In this document: one piece after another, positions 49,303 to 56,625 of the stretch
Numbering within the stretch: the stretch's first letter is position 1
How the letters are laid out: every line of letters begins with the position of its first letter
NCBI GenBank assembly: GCA_003349915.1
Contig: QFXE01000010.1
Span: 203,655 to 267,654, forward strand
Reading direction: 5' to 3'
DNA length: 64,000 nucleotides
Origin: an endosymbiont of Escarpia spicata
GTDB taxonomy: Bacteria; Pseudomonadota; Gammaproteobacteria; Chromatiales; Chromatiaceae
Made by a program: the position numbers and the translations under genes
Notes under the pieces: generated by a model
What the model saw: only the letters and a program-made list of their open reading frames with translations
Database searches by the model: none
Told to the model about the DNA's origin: nothing

Positions 49303-50788
49303 CGTCTGGGATCTCTGTAGTTTGTTCTGTTGCGGGATCGGCGGTGATCATTTCACCGGCTTCACGCCATTTGCGCCGCCATACCTTTTCCTGCTCGAAC
49401 ACATCACGCGGACTGCGTCCACGGCGGCGGACGATCTCAGGGCCGGATGCGTGACCGTTGCGCTCCAGGCGCTCCCAGCCTTTGGCCTCTTTGTCTGGGT
49501 CGATCCAGGGCATTTGCGGGGTGATGTAGAGCGCGTCATCGACGGTTTTTGGATCTACGTCTGACGGGATAACCAGTTGTCCGGCGAGTAGCGCGGCCTG
49601 AATGAAATCTTCATAGACGGGCTGTACAAATTTTCCGACAAACTCATCGGACAGAACGCCATAGGCTATCCACCCTTCGACCAGCTCCTGGCGCTGGCTG
49701 GAATAGCTTCCGTTGTAATCTTTCGAAACGCTGGAGTAGGTCACGCCGGGGCCTGATGCCAAGGCGCGCAGTTGGCCGTTTCTGTGTCCTTCGAGTCCGC
49801 TGTTAGGCCTGGAGGTATCAATGGTGCCGATCTCTTCACCTGGTGCCAGATCGTCGAAAATCATGCCGGGGCGGAAACGCAGATCACGTGCAGCAGAATT
49901 GCCGTCTTCGTCCACATCTTGCTCGTACTGATCGGGCACGCCTTTTTTGATATAGCCCGCCATGCTCGCAGCAACTTTCGCCGCGATGCGCTCGGACTCT
50001 TCATAGTCTTTGAGGTCGTCCAGGCGGCTCATGATGCTGGCGAACACCGTCACGCCACGCGCCTGACCCAGCCGGTCACGCAGCGCCAGATGTAGCATTT
50101 TGGCGGCAGGCACGCGGGTGGTGTTACCGGCATAGGTGCGGATCAGATGACCATTGCCAGGATGTGCTTTGTAGATGTGGTAGACCGTCGGGCGACGCCA
50201 GCCATTGTGCTCGATACCCTGGATGATGCGCCGACCCTCGTCGTCATAATCCAGCGGCAGGTAGTCGGGTTCCAGCAGCTCAAGGGAAAACGGTACGTTG
50301 GTGCCATGATCAAGTGACGGGATGGGGCCGACCAGTTTCTTGCCCAGCGCCTCGCCGTCACGAAACCATGTACGCGCAGTCAGGCGCTGTGCGGCAGGCC
50401 AGTTATGTATCCAGGTCACCTCTGGGCGCTTGCACCACTCTTTGTAGAGTTGCTCGATCTGGCGGGCGAACACATCGTGAATCTCGCCGTCTTTTGTGCG
50501 TGGCTGCGGCTCTACGCCGATACCAGCGGGACCGACCACGTTATTGACCAGGGTAGACAACACGCCACGGGCGATATCGTGATTCTGTTCCAGGTGCCGG
50601 GCCTGCTGACGCATGGCAGCACCTGCACGACGCACGGCCACATCGGCACTGCCGGTCTCTTTGCGCTGTTTTTGCAGTGTTGAGGGCTTGGCGGCTTCGT
50701 AATAGGAGAGCACCCGGCGGGCATGGGCACGACGAACAGCCCAACCAGGGGAGAGATAGGAGATGGCGCGGTCGACCAGCTTAGTCAC
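49265..50788 (-). CDS. Phage portal protein, lambda family
   Basis: The 507-residue protein forms the ring for DNA entry and exit. Diagnostic segments are ISYLSPGWAVRRAHARRVLS, LEQNHDIARGVLSTLVNNVV with GPAGIGVEPQP, HLALRDRLGQARGVTVFASI and DYNGSYSSQRQELVEGWIAY. Its start overlaps the gpW-like gene by 8 bases and its end overlaps the protease-capsid fusion. Confidence 0.92.
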   Translation of the reverse strand: MTKLVDRAISYLSPGWAVRRAHARRVLSYYEAAKPSTLQKQRKETGSADVAVRRAGAAMRQQARHLEQNHDIARGVLSTLVNNVVGPAGIGVEPQPRTKDGEIHDVFARQIEQLYKEWCKRPEVTWIHNWPAAQRLTARTWFRDGEALGKKLVGPIPSLDHGTNVPFSLELLEPDYLPLDYDDEGRRIIQGIEHNGWRRPTVYHIYKAHPGNGHLIRTYAGNTTRVPAAKMLHLALRDRLGQARGVTVFASIMSRLDDLKDYEESERIAAKVAASMAGYIKKGVPDQYEQDVDEDGNSAARDLRFRPGMIFDDLAPGEEIGTIDTSRPNSGLEGHRNGQLRALASGPGVTYSSVSKDYNGSYSSQRQELVEGWIAYGVLSDEFVGKFVQPVYEDFIQAALLAGQLVIPSDVDPKTVDDALYITPQMPWIDPDKEAKGWERLERNGHASGPEIVRRRGRSPRDVFEQEKVWRRKWREAGEMITADPATEQTTEIPDDEEKEDENRRQA

Positions 50789-50987
50789 TGAAGCTGGCCT
50801 GCTGGTAGCGGGGGCGCATCACTGTGGTGGATGCGGTGTTGAGTTCAACTTCGATGGCGTTCTTGGCCTGGATCAGTTCGGCCATAGTGCGCCAGGTGAC
50901 CATGGAGCCGTCAGCCTTGCGAACGGTCAGTTCACCGCCGGCTATGGCGGCTTTGATGTTGTCGAGGTCGGTTTGGGTATATGCCAT
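50781..50987 (-). CDS. Head-tail joining protein gpW
   Basis: The 68 residues equal the length of lambda gpW. MAYTQTDLDNIKAAIAGGEL and TWRTMAELIQAKNAIEVEL are typical of the family, which plugs the portal after packaging. It is the first gene of the run after the inserted plus-strand gene and overlaps the portal start. Confidence 0.9.
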   Translation of the reverse strand: MAYTQTDLDNIKAAIAGGELTVRKADGSMVTWRTMAELIQAKNAIEVELNTASTTVMRPRYQQASFSD

Positions 50988-51011
50988 AATGCCAAATATG
51001 GCGGAAAGCCA

Positions 51012-51038
51012 GGGACATTTTCAGGCAAGAAATGTCCC
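51012..51038. promoter_or_regulatory. Perfect 9-bp inverted repeat between gpW and the superinfection-immunity-like gene
   Basis: GGGACATTT (51012-51020) and AAATGTCCC (51030-51038) flank 9 bases. It lies in the leader of the plus-strand gene at 51076 and just upstream of gpW on the other strand. It could be an operator or hairpin that insulates the two units. Confidence 0.6.
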
Positions 51039-51075
51039 AATTTGCGTCAAAGATTTATCATATGGAGAAACAACA

Positions 51076-51393
51076 ATGATGGGACTTGGAGACAACCTAC
51101 CGCTCGCGCTATTTTTAGCGGCTATTTCCATAGCCATCTACTTCACACCTGGATGGGTCGCACATGGGCGAAAGCACCAAAACGCCAATGCGATATTTAT
51201 CCTTAATCTTTTTCTGGGATGGACTGCATTAGGATGGATTGCTGCATTCGTTTGGGCGCTGACGGCCGTGAAAACCACTGACAACCCAGAGATGATTTCT
51301 GCTGGAGACACCAAAACCTGCCCATTTTGCGCTGAGACGATCAAGGCGGCTGCAACCGCCTGTCAATATTGTGGGCGGGATTTGGAAGGCTGA
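51076..51393 (+). CDS. Superinfection immunity-like membrane protein with C-terminal zinc ribbon
   Basis: The 105 residues comprise two membrane helices (LPLALFLAAISIAIYFTPGW and AIFILNLFLGWTALGWIAAF) in the arrangement of the T4 Imm-like superinfection-immunity family, followed by a zinc ribbon TCPFCAETIKAAATACQYCG. GGAG lies eight bases before ATG 51076. It is a single plus-strand gene inserted backwards in the leftward late operon, the layout of a moron expressed from its own promoter in the lysogen. A role in blocking DNA entry of related phages is inferred from the family. Confidence 0.8.
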   Translation: MMGLGDNLPLALFLAAISIAIYFTPGWVAHGRKHQNANAIFILNLFLGWTALGWIAAFVWALTAVKTTDNPEMISAGDTKTCPFCAETIKAAATACQYCGRDLEG

Positions 51394-51464
51394 GATGTTA
51401 ACCTCATAACCCACAGTCCACGCATGTCGAACAGCGGGGTATCATTGGTATTCTACTGGTCACG

Positions 51465-51779
51465 TCAGCAGTCAATAAAGATCACACTGATGATGGCATC
51501 TCTCAGCGTGTCCCCACTGGTCACGTATTCACCGTTTCTGTCGTACAGGTACCAGCGGGATTCCTGCCGGATGAGTTCACAGCCATCCTGAAGACGATCT
51601 TCCAGGCGGTCAATGCCGGGGATCATGTTTTCCAGGGCGTGGGCAGCTTCTCGCATCAGCGCCGTATCCGACCCCCAGGGGATCTTTTCGCCCATCTCCA
51701 TTACCCCGGCCTTTACTCTCAGCCGCTTGACCAGATCAGTTTTGCTCTCTGGCGGGTCCATACCGTTGTCCATTGTCAT
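51465..51779 (-). CDS. Phage hypothetical protein
   Basis: The 104-residue product contains DPPESKTDLVKRLRVKAGVM, DTALMREAAHALENMIPGI and RLQDGCELIRQESRWYLYDR. The Ser/Lys-rich start with LRxxA...AAxxLE is common in small phage proteins of unknown role. ATG 51779 is chosen because GGAGAGAGG lies just upstream; the frame is open 60 bases further. Confidence 0.65.
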   Translation of the reverse strand: MTMDNGMDPPESKTDLVKRLRVKAGVMEMGEKIPWGSDTALMREAAHALENMIPGIDRLEDRLQDGCELIRQESRWYLYDRNGEYVTSGDTLRDAIISVIFIDC

Positions 51780-51807
51780 GACGACCTCTCTCCAAGGTTT
51801 GTTGATT

Positions 51808-52137
51808 TCACAGGTTCCACTCTTCCCGGCCAAATCCACCGCTTTGACGCTGAAGGTAGTTGTTTATCACACGGTCAATCGTTTTCCGTGATGCGCCCAC
51901 CTGCCGGGATATCTTTTTTCTGTCCATGCCTTTTTTCCAGCATTCGATAACCTTCCTGTTCCGTCCTATCTTGCTCGGGGCGGCAACGTAGTGCCGATCT
52001 GCCCCGTACTGCTGACGGACATCCTGCTCCACTTGGTCGGCGATCTGGTTTACCAACGCAGGGTCAACGCCAGCCAGTTCCATTGCGTTGGTCATGGCGT
52101 GTACCAGGTAGTCGGCGATGTCCTGATCACGGCTCAT
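51808..52137 (-). CDS. Mor-family-like transcription regulator
   Basis: The 109-residue product has VNQIADQVEQDVRQQYGADR with HYVAAPSKIGRNRKVIECWK, then a helix-turn-helix RKKISRQVGASRKTIDRVIN, which is the Mor/C activator pattern from Mu-like phages. It may activate late transcription. Its C-terminus GGFGREEWNL mirrors the terminase C-terminus GGFGNTDWNL. It overlaps the terminase stop by 4 bases. Confidence 0.7.
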   Translation of the reverse strand: MSRDQDIADYLVHAMTNAMELAGVDPALVNQIADQVEQDVRQQYGADRHYVAAPSKIGRNRKVIECWKKGMDRKKISRQVGASRKTIDRVINNYLQRQSGGFGREEWNL

Positions 52138-54257
52138 AGGTTCCAGTCAGTATTTCCAAATCCGCCTCTTTCCGGCTTGTGCGGGGTTGTTTTTGGCGGC
52201 TGCTGCTGACCTGTCGCTCTTTTCGTTTTTTTGGGTTTGACGGTGACCATGCGGCGGGCAGCCAGTGCATAGTTGAGGCAATCAAGGGTTTCGTTTCTGG
52301 ATCGGGTCTGCACCCATTCCTGGTAGGGTCTGGTCCCCCTGACCTTTGTCACGAGTTTTTCGGCGGCGAGCTGGGCGAAATACTCAGTGTCGAATGCGGG
52401 TGTGTTGGGAAAATGGATATAGCCCGGCCCGGGTTCCTGGAGCTTGACGCGGGCATAGATGAGGGCTTTGCCCTGGTCTACGCCGATGGGTTCGATGGGG
52501 ATGCTGCGCCGACGGCGTTTTCTCAGGCGCTGGCGGCGGGCGCGTTCGTCGTCGACCAGTGGCCGTGATATGCCAGGCATGCCTTTTATTGCGATGGTCC
52601 AGGCACGTTTGGCGACGAACTCTTTGGCCATGCTGGTGTTGTATCCGGAATCGATGGCGGCGAGGTCTACGTTTGCGTCTCGCAGGCTTTGGTCGAGTTC
52701 GTTCCAGACGTGTGACTGGGTAGTTTCTCCGGGGATGATGAGGTGGTCCATGACCCAGGCTTCTTCATCTGCCTGCCAGCCGACGATTGTTGCTTCCAGC
52801 CGGTCTTTTTGTACGTCGACTCCGGCGGTGGTTGTTTCGAATATGAGATCCTGCGGGTAGACCTCCAGACGGGCGATGAGGGCGTAGTCGTCGATGCTGT
52901 CGCCCTGCTCTGTCCAGACTTCGCCCAGGTAGGTGTTGATGAAGCCTTTCATCTCGCTGGTGTCGTTCTGACTGTTTATCCATTTTTGGGCAATGGCTTT
53001 CCAACCCAGCCCCAGTCCGATGGGAGCATAGAGGGCGTTGAGGTGGTAACCGCGATGCAGTTTGATGTCTGGCCGGTCTGCTATCCAGCGACCGGCGGCG
53101 AGCATGGCGGTTTTGTGGCCTTCTTCGATGACGCAGCCGTTGGCCTTGCAGGCATACCAGACCTTTTCCACTTGGGCGAGTTGTTCGTGTTCTGGTACGT
53201 CTGCTGTTGGCAGTGTTTTTTTCCATTGGAGTTGTTTGAATTCCAATGGCTGGTATTCGCCGCAGTGTGGGCAGGCTACGTGGTAGCGGCGACGGTCTGA
53301 GCGCCGATACATCATGTCGATACGGCTGGTGTGCTCGATGGCCGGGGTGCTGACGAGGTAGGTTTTGGCGCGGCTGTAGGTACGCTGGCGGTTTTCGATA
53401 AGGGTCATGGGGTCACCCTCCCCGCCTACGTCCCAGGGGAATGCGTCGATTTCGTCGCAGATGACGTAGGGCAGATGGTCGGCGCGCAGGCTGTCTGGGC
53501 TGTTGGCACCTGCTTTGATGATGCGGGCACGAGCGCCGTATTCGAGCAGGTTTTCCCGGTTTGTGCGGTTGCGGGTGGAGGTATTGACCAGCTCTTTGAG
53601 GGCTGGGGTTTCGTCGATCATTTTGGCGAGGCGCGGATTGAATGAGCGGTCTCGCAGATCGAGGGTTGGCACGACCAGCAGCAGGTCTTTGTTCTGCAGG
53701 TGGTGCATGATGTAGCCGATCCAGTTGTAGAGGGCTTCTGTTCCGCCGACGCCAGCGGATTTGATGAATGTGATCTGCCGTACCGGGGAGTGTTCGGAGA
53801 GGTTGTCCATGATCTCGCGCATGTAGGGCGTGAGGTTGGTGTCCCATTTGCCGGGTGCGTTGGTGCCTGATTTGAGCCAGCGGTATTTGTCGGCCCATTT
53901 GCTGACGCTGATAATTTCGCGCGGGGTGGCGCCCATTTTTATACGGCGGCCGATGAGTGGCAGCGCTTGGGTGTCTTTTTCTACGGTTTCGCCGAACTGA
54001 CTGAGCAGGTCATGAACGGTGTCGCTCATGTGGTAGTGAACGCGGGTTTCATCGTGCTGGCCGTCGATGGCTTCGACCAGGCGACCGGGGAGTTTATCCA
54101 GTATGTCGAGCATGGCTTTGCGGGATCTGATGCCTGCGGTGGTGAGCGCATCTTTGGTGCAGGTGCGAGCCTGGTACTCTTCGAAATCTTCTTTTGCCCG
54201 GGTGGCGCGGAGTTTTTCACGCTCTGCCTGGAGACTGGCTAGGGTGGCGGTGCTCAT
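52134..54257 (-). CDS. Terminase large subunit, GpA family
   Basis: ATP-driven packaging motor and nuclease, 707 residues. A Walker A-like loop lies in ITFIKSAGVGGTEALYNW (about 165), Walker B in PYVICDEIDAFPWD (about 268), a zinc pair in YHVACPHCGEYQP, and the nuclease Asp in TTAGVDVQKDRLEATIVGW (about 480). The first 95 residues (KAMLDILDKLPGRLVEAID and following) resemble the C-terminal region of Nu1-type small subunits and are not typical of lambda GpA. It follows the small subunit region and precedes the Mor-like gene. Confidence 0.92.
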   Translation of the reverse strand: MSTATLASLQAEREKLRATRAKEDFEEYQARTCTKDALTTAGIRSRKAMLDILDKLPGRLVEAIDGQHDETRVHYHMSDTVHDLLSQFGETVEKDTQALPLIGRRIKMGATPREIISVSKWADKYRWLKSGTNAPGKWDTNLTPYMREIMDNLSEHSPVRQITFIKSAGVGGTEALYNWIGYIMHHLQNKDLLLVVPTLDLRDRSFNPRLAKMIDETPALKELVNTSTRNRTNRENLLEYGARARIIKAGANSPDSLRADHLPYVICDEIDAFPWDVGGEGDPMTLIENRQRTYSRAKTYLVSTPAIEHTSRIDMMYRRSDRRRYHVACPHCGEYQPLEFKQLQWKKTLPTADVPEHEQLAQVEKVWYACKANGCVIEEGHKTAMLAAGRWIADRPDIKLHRGYHLNALYAPIGLGLGWKAIAQKWINSQNDTSEMKGFINTYLGEVWTEQGDSIDDYALIARLEVYPQDLIFETTTAGVDVQKDRLEATIVGWQADEEAWVMDHLIIPGETTQSHVWNELDQSLRDANVDLAAIDSGYNTSMAKEFVAKRAWTIAIKGMPGISRPLVDDERARRQRLRKRRRRSIPIEPIGVDQGKALIYARVKLQEPGPGYIHFPNTPAFDTEYFAQLAAEKLVTKVRGTRPYQEWVQTRSRNETLDCLNYALAARRMVTVKPKKTKRATGQQQPPKTTPHKPERGGFGNTDWNL

Positions 54258-54263
54258 GGTCGG

Positions 54264-54386
54264 TTACTCGCAGACCTCCAGTTCTTTTTTCCCAGATAGG
54301 AATTGTTTGATGTCGGCCATCCACCGGCAGGTGAATTCGTACATGCCTTGGTCGTTGTCGAGTGGATCTGTGTTCAGGTTTTCCAT
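54264..54386 (-). CDS. Small phage protein, 40 residues
   Basis: The frame MENLNTDPLDNDQGMYEFTC ... FLSGKKELEVCE has GAGGAG nine bases before ATG 54386, overlaps the small terminase gene by 13 bases and ends 6 bases before the large terminase start. Coding density and spacing support a real gene. Two Cys, no known motif. Confidence 0.65.
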   Translation of the reverse strand: MENLNTDPLDNDQGMYEFTCRWMADIKQFLSGKKELEVCE

Positions 54387-54925
54387 TCTGTTCTGCTCCT
54401 CATGCGACGCAGTGCAATGGCGAATTCACTTTTCATCATGCTTTTGATTTTGAGGATCTCTTTTTGCAGCAGGATGGCGCGCTCTTCGTCGCTGTGAATG
54501 ATAGCGAGCCTTGGGGCGGTCTGGTCGATGAGCCGCTCTATTCCGGCTCGCAGGGTGGCGCCCAGTCCGTGGGATTCCCGGCTGACATCGGCAAGGAGGA
54601 AGCGCAAACCACGCCTGAGCCCCATCTCTAGCTTTATCTGCTGGTTTTCGTAGTGCGCTTTGTATTGGGTGCGATCTGCCGGCGCTCCTGCGGGGTCTGT
54701 GGCGGTTTCTATCTGTGTTGTTGGGACTGTTGCGCCGCGTTGTTCAGCATGAATGGCATCCAGGTCGGTTCTGCCTGCTTTGGTGGCATGCCAGCGGGCG
54801 AGGCTTTGCTCTATTTCGACCCTCTTGCCTTCCATGACCAGGCGACCGGCTTGCTTGGCACGGGTGACGGTAGCCCGGTTGACACCGAGACGGCGGGCGA
54901 ATGCGGCCTGGGTTTCGGTGGTCAT
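54374..54925 (-). CDS. Terminase small subunit, Nu1-like
   Basis: The 183-residue product begins MTTETQAAFARRLGVNRATV, a winged helix-turn-helix of the Nu1 type, and continues with YENQQIKLEMGLRRGLRF and AGIERLIDQTAPRLAIIHSD, the coil that contacts the large subunit. It selects phage DNA for packaging. ATG 54925 is chosen because it begins the helix-turn-helix; the open frame upstream crosses the TGTTACA repeat region and is not protein-like. Confidence 0.85.
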   Translation of the reverse strand: MTTETQAAFARRLGVNRATVTRAKQAGRLVMEGKRVEIEQSLARWHATKAGRTDLDAIHAEQRGATVPTTQIETATDPAGAPADRTQYKAHYENQQIKLEMGLRRGLRFLLADVSRESHGLGATLRAGIERLIDQTAPRLAIIHSDEERAILLQKEILKIKSMMKSEFAIALRRMRSRTEWKT

Positions 54926-54950
54926 GCCTGTTTTTCCTGGAAAAATCCGG

Positions 54951-55219
54951 TGTAACAGGCTTGTAACAGGCAATAGTTCTAAAAAACCCTTATAAATCAA
55001 TTCTGTAACAGATGTAACAGATGTAACGGGTAAATATACGTGCGCGGGAAAAAAACATGTGAGTCCGTGCACGCGTTGCGTTATGTGTTTACGTGCGCGC
55101 GGGCGGGAAAGCCTGTTACATCTGTTACACCTGTTACAGCCCCCGTGGTTGCTGGGTTTAGGCGTTTTGGAGCCTGTTACATTGCCTGTTACATCTGTTA
55201 CAGGTGTTACAGGTGTTAC
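54951..55219. repeat. Inverted array of 13 TGTTACA repeats (candidate phage origin or packaging site)
   Basis: Five copies of TGTAAC(A) lie at 54951, 54962, 55004, 55013 and 55022; eight copies of TGTTAC(A) lie at 55114, 55123, 55132, 55175, 55187, 55196, 55205 and 55214. Many neighbours are exactly 9 bases apart. The two groups face each other around a centre that holds a second repeat, TACGTGCGCGGG-like, at about 55038 and 55090. The site lies between the terminase small subunit and the replication helicase remnant. Iterons of an origin and terminase-binding sites (cos/pac) are the two leading readings. Confidence 0.9.
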
Positions 55220-55223
55220 GTTT

Positions 55224-55889
55224 CTACACATTTTCGACCGCCTGCTGGAATCGCAACCAGCAATCTGTGAGCCATTGGCTCTGTGTCTGGTCGGGTTGGC
55301 GGGTTTCTCCGGCATTTTCGAGGGCCTGTTCGTTCGGTAGGACGATCCGCTTGGGTTTTGTGTCTCCTGTGTAGTGGGCGTTTTCGTAAATGCGCCGGAG
55401 TTTGTTACTCCAGCCAGGCAGTCGATTGATGCGCCCCAGGAACTGATTGCTCTCTCTGGGGTTTCTAACCCCGTTATCCCGGCAGTATTTTGAGTAGGCG
55501 GTATAGAGTTGCTGACTGCCGCAGGGGATGACGGGATACCCCGCTTCTCCGTTGAGCCAGTCGTCCATGAATCTCTCTTCACTGGGTTTTGATAGGTTGA
55601 TGAGCTCGCGCTTGGCTTCTGTCATCGGTGGGCGTTTCTTGGGGTGGAAATCGCCCAGATCGAGATTGAGCAGGTAGTAATAGAAGGCGGCAACACCACC
55701 GTTTTCTATTTGCGCCCATACCTCATCGTAAAATGATTCGCCCAGGGCGGGTGGTGTCCATATAACCAAGTGGCGGCGGTCGTCATTGTCGATGGGGAGC
55801 GGTTGGCCTTCGTTTGACAGGTAGATGATGTTAACTTGGTTACGCTGACGGTAGGCGGCGACGTTCTTTGGGTTGACTCTGAGCTGCAT
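55224..55889 (-). pseudogene. Replication primase-helicase (DUF5906-like), C-terminal remnant
   Basis: From about 55889 leftward the frame reads LRVNPKNVAAYRQRNQVNII, YLSNEGQPLPIDNDDRRHLV and IWTPPALGESFYDEVWAQI, the end of a superfamily 3 phage helicase (sensor and arginine finger region), then a C-terminal DNA-binding-like part (WSNKLRRIYENAHYTGD). The Walker A and B parts and the primase half, several hundred residues, are missing. The frame continues upstream into the CII-like gene in a different frame, indicating a deletion junction at about 55890. It cannot drive replication by itself. Confidence 0.75.
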
Positions 55890-56193
55890 GAGCGAGATCC
55901 GCCTCCTGATCATTTGGCGCTCTGAATTGCGGTCTGGAGTGACTGAGTTCCTCCGCCATGTAGTACAGAGGGTCATAAGAGGCCGTTACACGGCAGATAT
56001 GGATTATCTCGTCCAGCGTGAGCTTTTCGTCCTTGTCGTCCCTTAGCGAGTTTTTCAGCCGCGCATAAGCTGAGTCCATCTTCATGTGCGGCCAAAGCTC
56101 CACCGCTACTGCTTTCGGCTTCTTCCCGCTCTTCAGGATGGCGGCATTTACCGCCTCTTCTGCCGAGTCATACCAGAACTGTTCTTGTTCCAT
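55840..56193 (-). CDS. CII-like phage regulatory protein, 3' end probably altered
   Basis: The 117-residue product has KPKAVAVELWPHMKMDSAYA, RLKNSLRDDKDEKLTLDEII and HICRVTASYDPLYYMAEELS, the helix-turn-helix and tetramer-forming layout of CII-type regulators. It is transcribed leftward with cro, as CII is in lambda. The last 20 residues (AHAAQSQPKERRRLPSA) are unlike the family and cross the deletion junction, so the tail is probably new. A palindrome overlaps its ribosome binding site. Confidence 0.65.
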   Translation of the reverse strand: MEQEQFWYDSAEEAVNAAILKSGKKPKAVAVELWPHMKMDSAYARLKNSLRDDKDEKLTLDEIIHICRVTASYDPLYYMAEELSHSRPQFRAPNDQEADLAHAAQSQPKERRRLPSA

Positions 56194-56202
56194 TTCGCAC
56201 CT

Positions 56203-56219
56203 CTCCTAGAAATTAGGAG
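56203..56219. promoter_or_regulatory. Palindrome over the ribosome binding site of the CII-like gene
   Basis: CTCCTA (56203) and TAGGAG (56214) flank 5 bases and include the AGGAG site of the leftward CII-like gene. It may act as an operator or sequester the site. Confidence 0.4.
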
Positions 56220-56264
56220 CCGTTAGGAGTCTGTTTTGAGCTAAAAAAAAGGGGCATGGACACG

Positions 56265-56519
56265 TTACTGATTTGCGGCTGCCAACAGCTCAACCTCTTC
56301 ATCGCCTGGCTGGCCGACGGCGAGCTCACGAATTGTGACCTTGTGACCTACAGCCTCTTCAATGGGTACGAGGAATTCTGTTGGAACTACACCGGTACGA
56401 AACAGCCACGCCCAAATATCCCCTTGTCGCTTTCCGATTAATTTGGCGAGATTCGTTTGACCTCCTGCCAAATCAACGGCCTTAGCCAGGGACTCATTCA
56501 AGACAGGACGATTATTCAT
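56265..56519 (-). CDS. Cro-like regulator (YdaS/Cro family)
   Basis: The 84-residue product has a Cro/YdaS helix-turn-helix: AKAVDLAGGQTNLAKLIGKR and QGDIWAWLFRTGVVPTEFLV, then the acidic tail of YdaS-type proteins. It is divergent from cI across three operator-like sites and is first in the leftward lytic transcript, so it is the lytic-side repressor. Confidence 0.8.
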   Translation of the reverse strand: MNNRPVLNESLAKAVDLAGGQTNLAKLIGKRQGDIWAWLFRTGVVPTEFLVPIEEAVGHKVTIRELAVGQPGDEEVELLAAANQ

Positions 56520-56553
56520 TTTCGATCACGGACTCTTTCCAATGGAACAAAAT

Positions 56554-56616
56554 AATACTTTAGTAGTATCCAGTCTATACCATGGTAGTTTGATGCGCAA
56601 CTACCGCCGTAGTAAG
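56554..56616. promoter_or_regulatory. Three candidate operators (OR-like) between cro and cI
   Basis: Sites at 56554 (AATACTTTAGTAGTATC), 56576 (TATACCATGGTAGTTTG) and 56600 (ACTACCGCCGTAGTAAG) share the 17-base pattern TAC(N5)GTAGT with a consensus near AATACTTGGGTAGTATT. They match at 14, 11 and 10 of 17 positions. Site 1 is close to the cro start and site 3 is just upstream of cI ATG 56626. Three tandem sites in a divergent promoter region is the lambda OR layout. Confidence 0.7.
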
Positions 56617-56625
56617 TTGATTTCT

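Noticed and set aside
54951..55219. CRISPR array
   Set aside because: Units are 7-9 bases with no 30-base spacers, in two orientations, and no cas genes are present.
54926..55582. Long minus-strand frame upstream of the small terminase start with VTPVTDVTGNVT-like sequence
   Set aside because: Its repetitiveness comes from translating the TGTTACA array; it overlaps the helicase remnant in another frame and the Nu1 domain starts cleanly at 54925.
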